This document shows positions 21,727 to 23,707 of a stretch of DNA of 23,707 bases, in pieces. The stretch is from a virus. The stretch spans positions 1-23,707 of IMG/VR virus record IMGVR_UViG_3300037842_000663; one strand, 5' to 3'. Every line of letters begins with the position of its first letter. The stretch's first letter is position 1. Under the pieces are notes generated by a model. The model was not told the DNA's origin, searched no databases, and saw only the letters and a program-made list of their open reading frames with translations. Made by a program: the position numbers and the translations under genes.

Positions 21727-22901
21727 ATAAATTAGACGAACAATACAGAGGTATTTTAGCTGAACTCCTGTATAATGGAAGGGAAAAAGGAGATAGAACC
21801 GGAACCGGAACCTTATCTAAATTTGGAATGCAAATTAGACACTCAATGTCTGAAGGCTTTCCATTACTAACAACTAAGAAAATGCCATTTAAAACAATCA
21901 CTACAGAACTGTTATGGTTTCTTAAAGGTGATACGAACATTAAATATCTTGTCAATAATGGATGTAACATTTGGAATGGTGATGCTTATAAGAGATATGA
22001 AATGGAATTTGAAAAAGGTAATGCCCCCGGTGAAACTTTGCTAGTTCAGAGAGTAGAAGGTAAATCTACTAAAAGAAAATTCTCAATGGAGAAGTTTATT
22101 GCAATGATTCAACATGATGATGAGTTTGCTAAGAAGTGGGGTGATTTAGGTCCTGGATATGGTTCGCAGTGGAGAAGTTGGAACTCAAGGCCATGGATAC
22201 CCAGTGCATATTTAGATGAAAATGGGGCTCCTGTAATCAATGGTTCGCAATCAAAACATGGGGGTATGACTCGTGAGATTAAAGTTATAATTGATGGTAT
22301 AGACCAAATCGAAAACCTAATCAACGAACTTAAAACAAATCCAGATTCAAGACGATTAATGGTTTCAGCATGGAACGTTGGTGAGATAGACCAAATGGTA
22401 CTTCCACCATGCCATTATGGATTTCAAGTTTATACAAGAGAGTTGAGTTTTGAAGAAAGATTTAGATTATGGAACAGTACCTATATGCCTATGAGTCAAC
22501 ACACTACAGAAGATATTACAATGTTTAAAACGCATACAAAAGAAGAAAATGAAAAAGTATTTAGTGAAGTTAATGTCCCAACCAGAGCAATTTCTCTAAT
22601 GTGGAATCAACGTTCAGTAGATACATTCTTAGGTTTACCATTCAACATTGCTTCTTATGGTTTATTACTTGAAATGATTGCTAAGGAAGTGAATATGGTA
22701 ACTGATGAATTGATTGGTAATTTAGGTGATGTACATTTATACTCTAATCATATTGAACAAGCAAAAGAACAGGTTAGTAGAGATGGTTTTGATTTACCTA
22801 CTATTAAACTATCAAATGTAGATATTTTAAATGGAGAATTTGACTACGAATTAATAAACTACACTTCAGCAACAGCAATTAAAGCACCTTTAAGTAATTA
22901 A
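21723..22901 (+). CDS. thyA: Thymidylate synthase (ThyA), enlarged by insertions
   Basis: This enzyme converts dUMP to dTMP with methylene-tetrahydrofolate. Family landmarks: GDRTGTGTLSKFG (R25, phosphate binding), FPLLTTKKMPFKTITTELLW, GYGSQWRSW, NPDSRRLMVSAWNVG, MVLPPCHYGFQVY with catalytic C230, LMWNQRSVDTFLGLPFNIAS, and LGDVHLYSNHIEQAKEQ. At 392 aa it is well above E. coli ThyA (264) and T4 Td (286). The excess lies in about 93-140, 155-188 and, right after the catalytic strand, 238-288 (ELSFEERFRLW onward). These segments interrupt surface loops and leave the catalytic residues intact, so an active enzyme is expected. The ATG overlaps the preceding stop (ATGA). Together with RNR it supplies thymidine nucleotides for replication. 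Confidence 0.93.
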   Translation: MNKLDEQYRGILAELLYNGREKGDRTGTGTLSKFGMQIRHSMSEGFPLLTTKKMPFKTITTELLWFLKGDTNIKYLVNNGCNIWNGDAYKRYEMEFEKGNAPGETLLVQRVEGKSTKRKFSMEKFIAMIQHDDEFAKKWGDLGPGYGSQWRSWNSRPWIPSAYLDENGAPVINGSQSKHGGMTREIKVIIDGIDQIENLINELKTNPDSRRLMVSAWNVGEIDQMVLPPCHYGFQVYTRELSFEERFRLWNSTYMPMSQHTTEDITMFKTHTKEENEKVFSEVNVPTRAISLMWNQRSVDTFLGLPFNIASYGLLLEMIAKEVNMVTDELIGNLGDVHLYSNHIEQAKEQVSRDGFDLPTIKLSNVDILNGEFDYELINYTSATAIKAPLSN

Positions 22902-22904
22902 ATT

Positions 22905-23084
22905 ATGATAGAAGCAATAAAACATGCATTAGGTCTTTGTGGTGAGCATTGGCATCCAAATATTTTTACTCTTCTTTTAAGTGGGGTTGGATTATTGCCG
23001 ACCTATTCGTATATTAAGTATAAATTAAAAAGTTATAGAAATGAAAGTAAGTCACGAAACACCTCTTTGTTTACTAGAAGATAG
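22905..23084 (+). CDS. Small membrane protein of 59 aa, unknown function
   Basis: The frame begins MIEAIKHALGLCGEHWHPNI, followed by a hydrophobic helix FTLLLSGVGLLPTYSYI and a basic tail (KYKLKSYRNESKSR). The pattern LGLCGexxHPN followed by one membrane helix and lysines recurs, as I recall, in tiny proteins of Bacteroidota phages and prophages, with no function known. It starts 3 bases after the thyA stop. Its 3' end overlaps the next gene by 44 bases, and the promoter for that gene lies inside its coding region (22987-23015), so its last codons may be under dual constraint. The last 15 or so residues look unconstrained. Confidence 0.55.
   Translation: MIEAIKHALGLCGEHWHPNIFTLLLSGVGLLPTYSYIKYKLKSYRNESKSRNTSLFTRR
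22987..23015 (+). promoter_or_regulatory. Promoter TTGGAT-N17-TATATT inside the 59-aa gene
   Basis: TTGGAT (22987-22992) and TATATT (23010-23015) are 17 bases apart, with TTCG before the -10. The next gene starts at 23041 behind AAAAGTTAT (23028-23036). It is the only member of the promoter family that overlaps a likely coding region. Confidence 0.6.
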
Positions 23085-23376
23085 TAAAAAATTTAATGGA
23101 AACCAAGTGATACCAGGCTATAATATCAGTTCAATACTAATACTTGAGCAAAGAGCAAAAGAACTTGGTATAACAGATTTACAACACGCAGAAAACGGTG
23201 GTGAATATCATATCAAAGAACTTGGATATTGGGTAGATGGGTATAGTAAAGAAAAGAATATAGTAATTGAATATTATGAAAAACATCATAGTAGACAGAA
23301 TGAACGAGATTTACGTAGACAAAAAGAAATAACGGATTTACTGAAATGTGAATTTATAATTATAAAAGAACAATGA
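23041..23376 (+). CDS. Small EDxHD/Vsr-like nuclease domain protein
   Basis: This 111-aa protein has a C-terminal half fitting a minimal nuclease of the PD-(D/E)xK or EDxHD (Vsr-related) group: E55 in GGEYHIKELG, D66 in YWVDGYSKEKN, then IVIEYYEKHHSRQNERD with E77/E80 and H82/H83, an Arg-rich helix RDLRRQKEITDLL and the strand CEFIIIKE. I recall free-standing or homing endonucleases of this kind in phages, with the form VDGY..NIVIEYDExHH..D..R...I...L.C.F. The N-terminal 20 residues, MKVSHETPLCLLEDSKKFNG, instead resemble the start of a different, larger conserved phage protein, so the gene may be a chimera. The stop overlaps the next ATG (ATGA). Nuclease activity is inferred. Confidence 0.6.
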   Translation: MKVSHETPLCLLEDSKKFNGNQVIPGYNISSILILEQRAKELGITDLQHAENGGEYHIKELGYWVDGYSKEKNIVIEYYEKHHSRQNERDLRRQKEITDLLKCEFIIIKEQ

Positions 23377-23690
23377 AGTTAATAGATATATATAATAAGA
23401 TATTCGATATCACCGAGAAATCAGATTCAGCTCGTTATTATGAAAATAATCCCGAAGCCCGTAAGGTAAAAGCCAAAACAGACAAAAAGATTAATTCGAA
23501 ACCTGAACAAGTAACGAAACGAGTAGAGGCCAACAAAGCTCGTAGACAAGCTAAAGCTAGTGGTAAAAACGTAACAGGTAAAGATGCATCTCATACCAAA
23601 AATGGTATTGTATTCAAAGAAACCTCAAAGAATCGAGGTAGTTCTTCAGATACCAAAGGTGACAGAAATGCACGTGGTAAAAAAAATTAA
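23373..23690 (+). CDS. Small highly basic phage protein, unknown function
   Basis: This 105-aa protein is rich in Lys, Arg, Asn, Ser and Thr, with a short hydrophobic N-terminus (MKLIDIYNKIFDI) and the rest probably disordered. The central and C-terminal part carries EARKVKAKTDKKINSKP, RRQAKASGKNVTGKDASHTK and a final NRGSSSDTKGDRNARGKK. The motif GKDxSHTKNG followed by NRGS..D..GDRxARG is one I recall in small proteins of many tailed phages without an assigned role; DNA binding or packaging in the virion is possible from the charge. The start overlaps the nuclease-like gene stop by ATGA, so the pair is co-translated. Confidence 0.7.
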   Translation: MKLIDIYNKIFDITEKSDSARYYENNPEARKVKAKTDKKINSKPEQVTKRVEANKARRQAKASGKNVTGKDASHTKNGIVFKETSKNRGSSSDTKGDRNARGKKN

Positions 23691-23707
23691 ATAATATTAC
23701 CAAAATA

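Noticed and set aside
1-23707. tRNA genes, CRISPR arrays, insertion sequences or attachment sites
   Set aside because: No cloverleaf-like segment, regularly spaced repeat, transposase or integrase was found; the non-coding gaps are too short to hold most of these.

Overview
The window reads as part of the genome of a tailed, contractile-tail (T4-like) bacteriophage that infects a member of the Bacteroidota, most likely a marine or aquatic flavobacterium. Every supported gene lies on the + strand, the DNA is strongly AT-rich, and gaps are tiny with many start/stop overlaps. The phage assignment rests on a tape-measure-like protein, baseplate proteins, a UvsX-type recombinase, a gp32-type ssDNA-binding protein, a gp41/DnaB-type helicase and an endolysin/holin group. 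The host assignment is inference. Genes lack Shine-Dalgarno sequences and instead carry A-rich leaders (often AAAAGTTAT at the ATG). Six intergenic or near-intergenic sites fit TTGG-N17-TATATT, usually preceded by TTCG or TTTG, which resembles the Bacteroidota housekeeping promoter. The phage ssDNA-binding protein ends in DDDLPF, like bacterial SSB tails.

Layout. 1-8105 is a virion module: the 3' part of a tape-measure-like gene, a small unknown protein, a tail-tube-cap/baseplate-like protein, a small gp53-like wedge protein, a 976-aa baseplate protein with a C-terminal Cys/His peptidase domain, and an unknown protein. 8106-14334 is the replication and recombination module: a very compact family A DNA polymerase, an unknown protein, a gp32-like protein, UvsX, a FEN-type 5' nuclease and the replicative helicase. 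14357-17088 encodes ribonucleotide reductase in the order nrdB-nrdA, followed by an FkbM-type methyltransferase. 17837-20910 is a lysis and membrane module: two small membrane proteins, an amidase endolysin with a peptidoglycan-binding domain, a holin-like protein and a membrane/coiled-coil protein, closed by a strong terminator at 20936-20962. From 20981 to the end there is a cluster of small genes around an enlarged thymidylate synthase, ending with an EDxHD-like nuclease and a small basic protein.

The replication proteins form a nearly complete fork (helicase, polymerase, ssDNA-binding protein, primer-removing nuclease, recombinase). RNR and ThyA supply dNTPs and dTMP. The virion and lysis genes lack the TTGG-N17-TATATT promoter. 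Two of them instead follow a shared ATATTTATAAYAAAAC element, suggesting a separate late class. No primase, sliding clamp or clamp loader is visible here.

The observations most worth following are: (i) a 45-aa acidic microprotein that ends in the same DDLPF tail as the phage ssDNA-binding protein, a candidate mimic of the SSB C-terminal hub; (ii) the 419-aa minimal PolA with a degenerate N-terminal region and TYDS in place of the HDE motif; (iii) the shared promoter family, one member of which is buried in a 13-bp hairpin; (iv) a gp32 homologue without any cysteine, hence without the T4 zinc site; and (v) a ThyX-like 18-codon stub beside an oversized ThyA. No tRNA gene, CRISPR array or insertion sequence was seen, and no stretch over 300 bases is without a gene.
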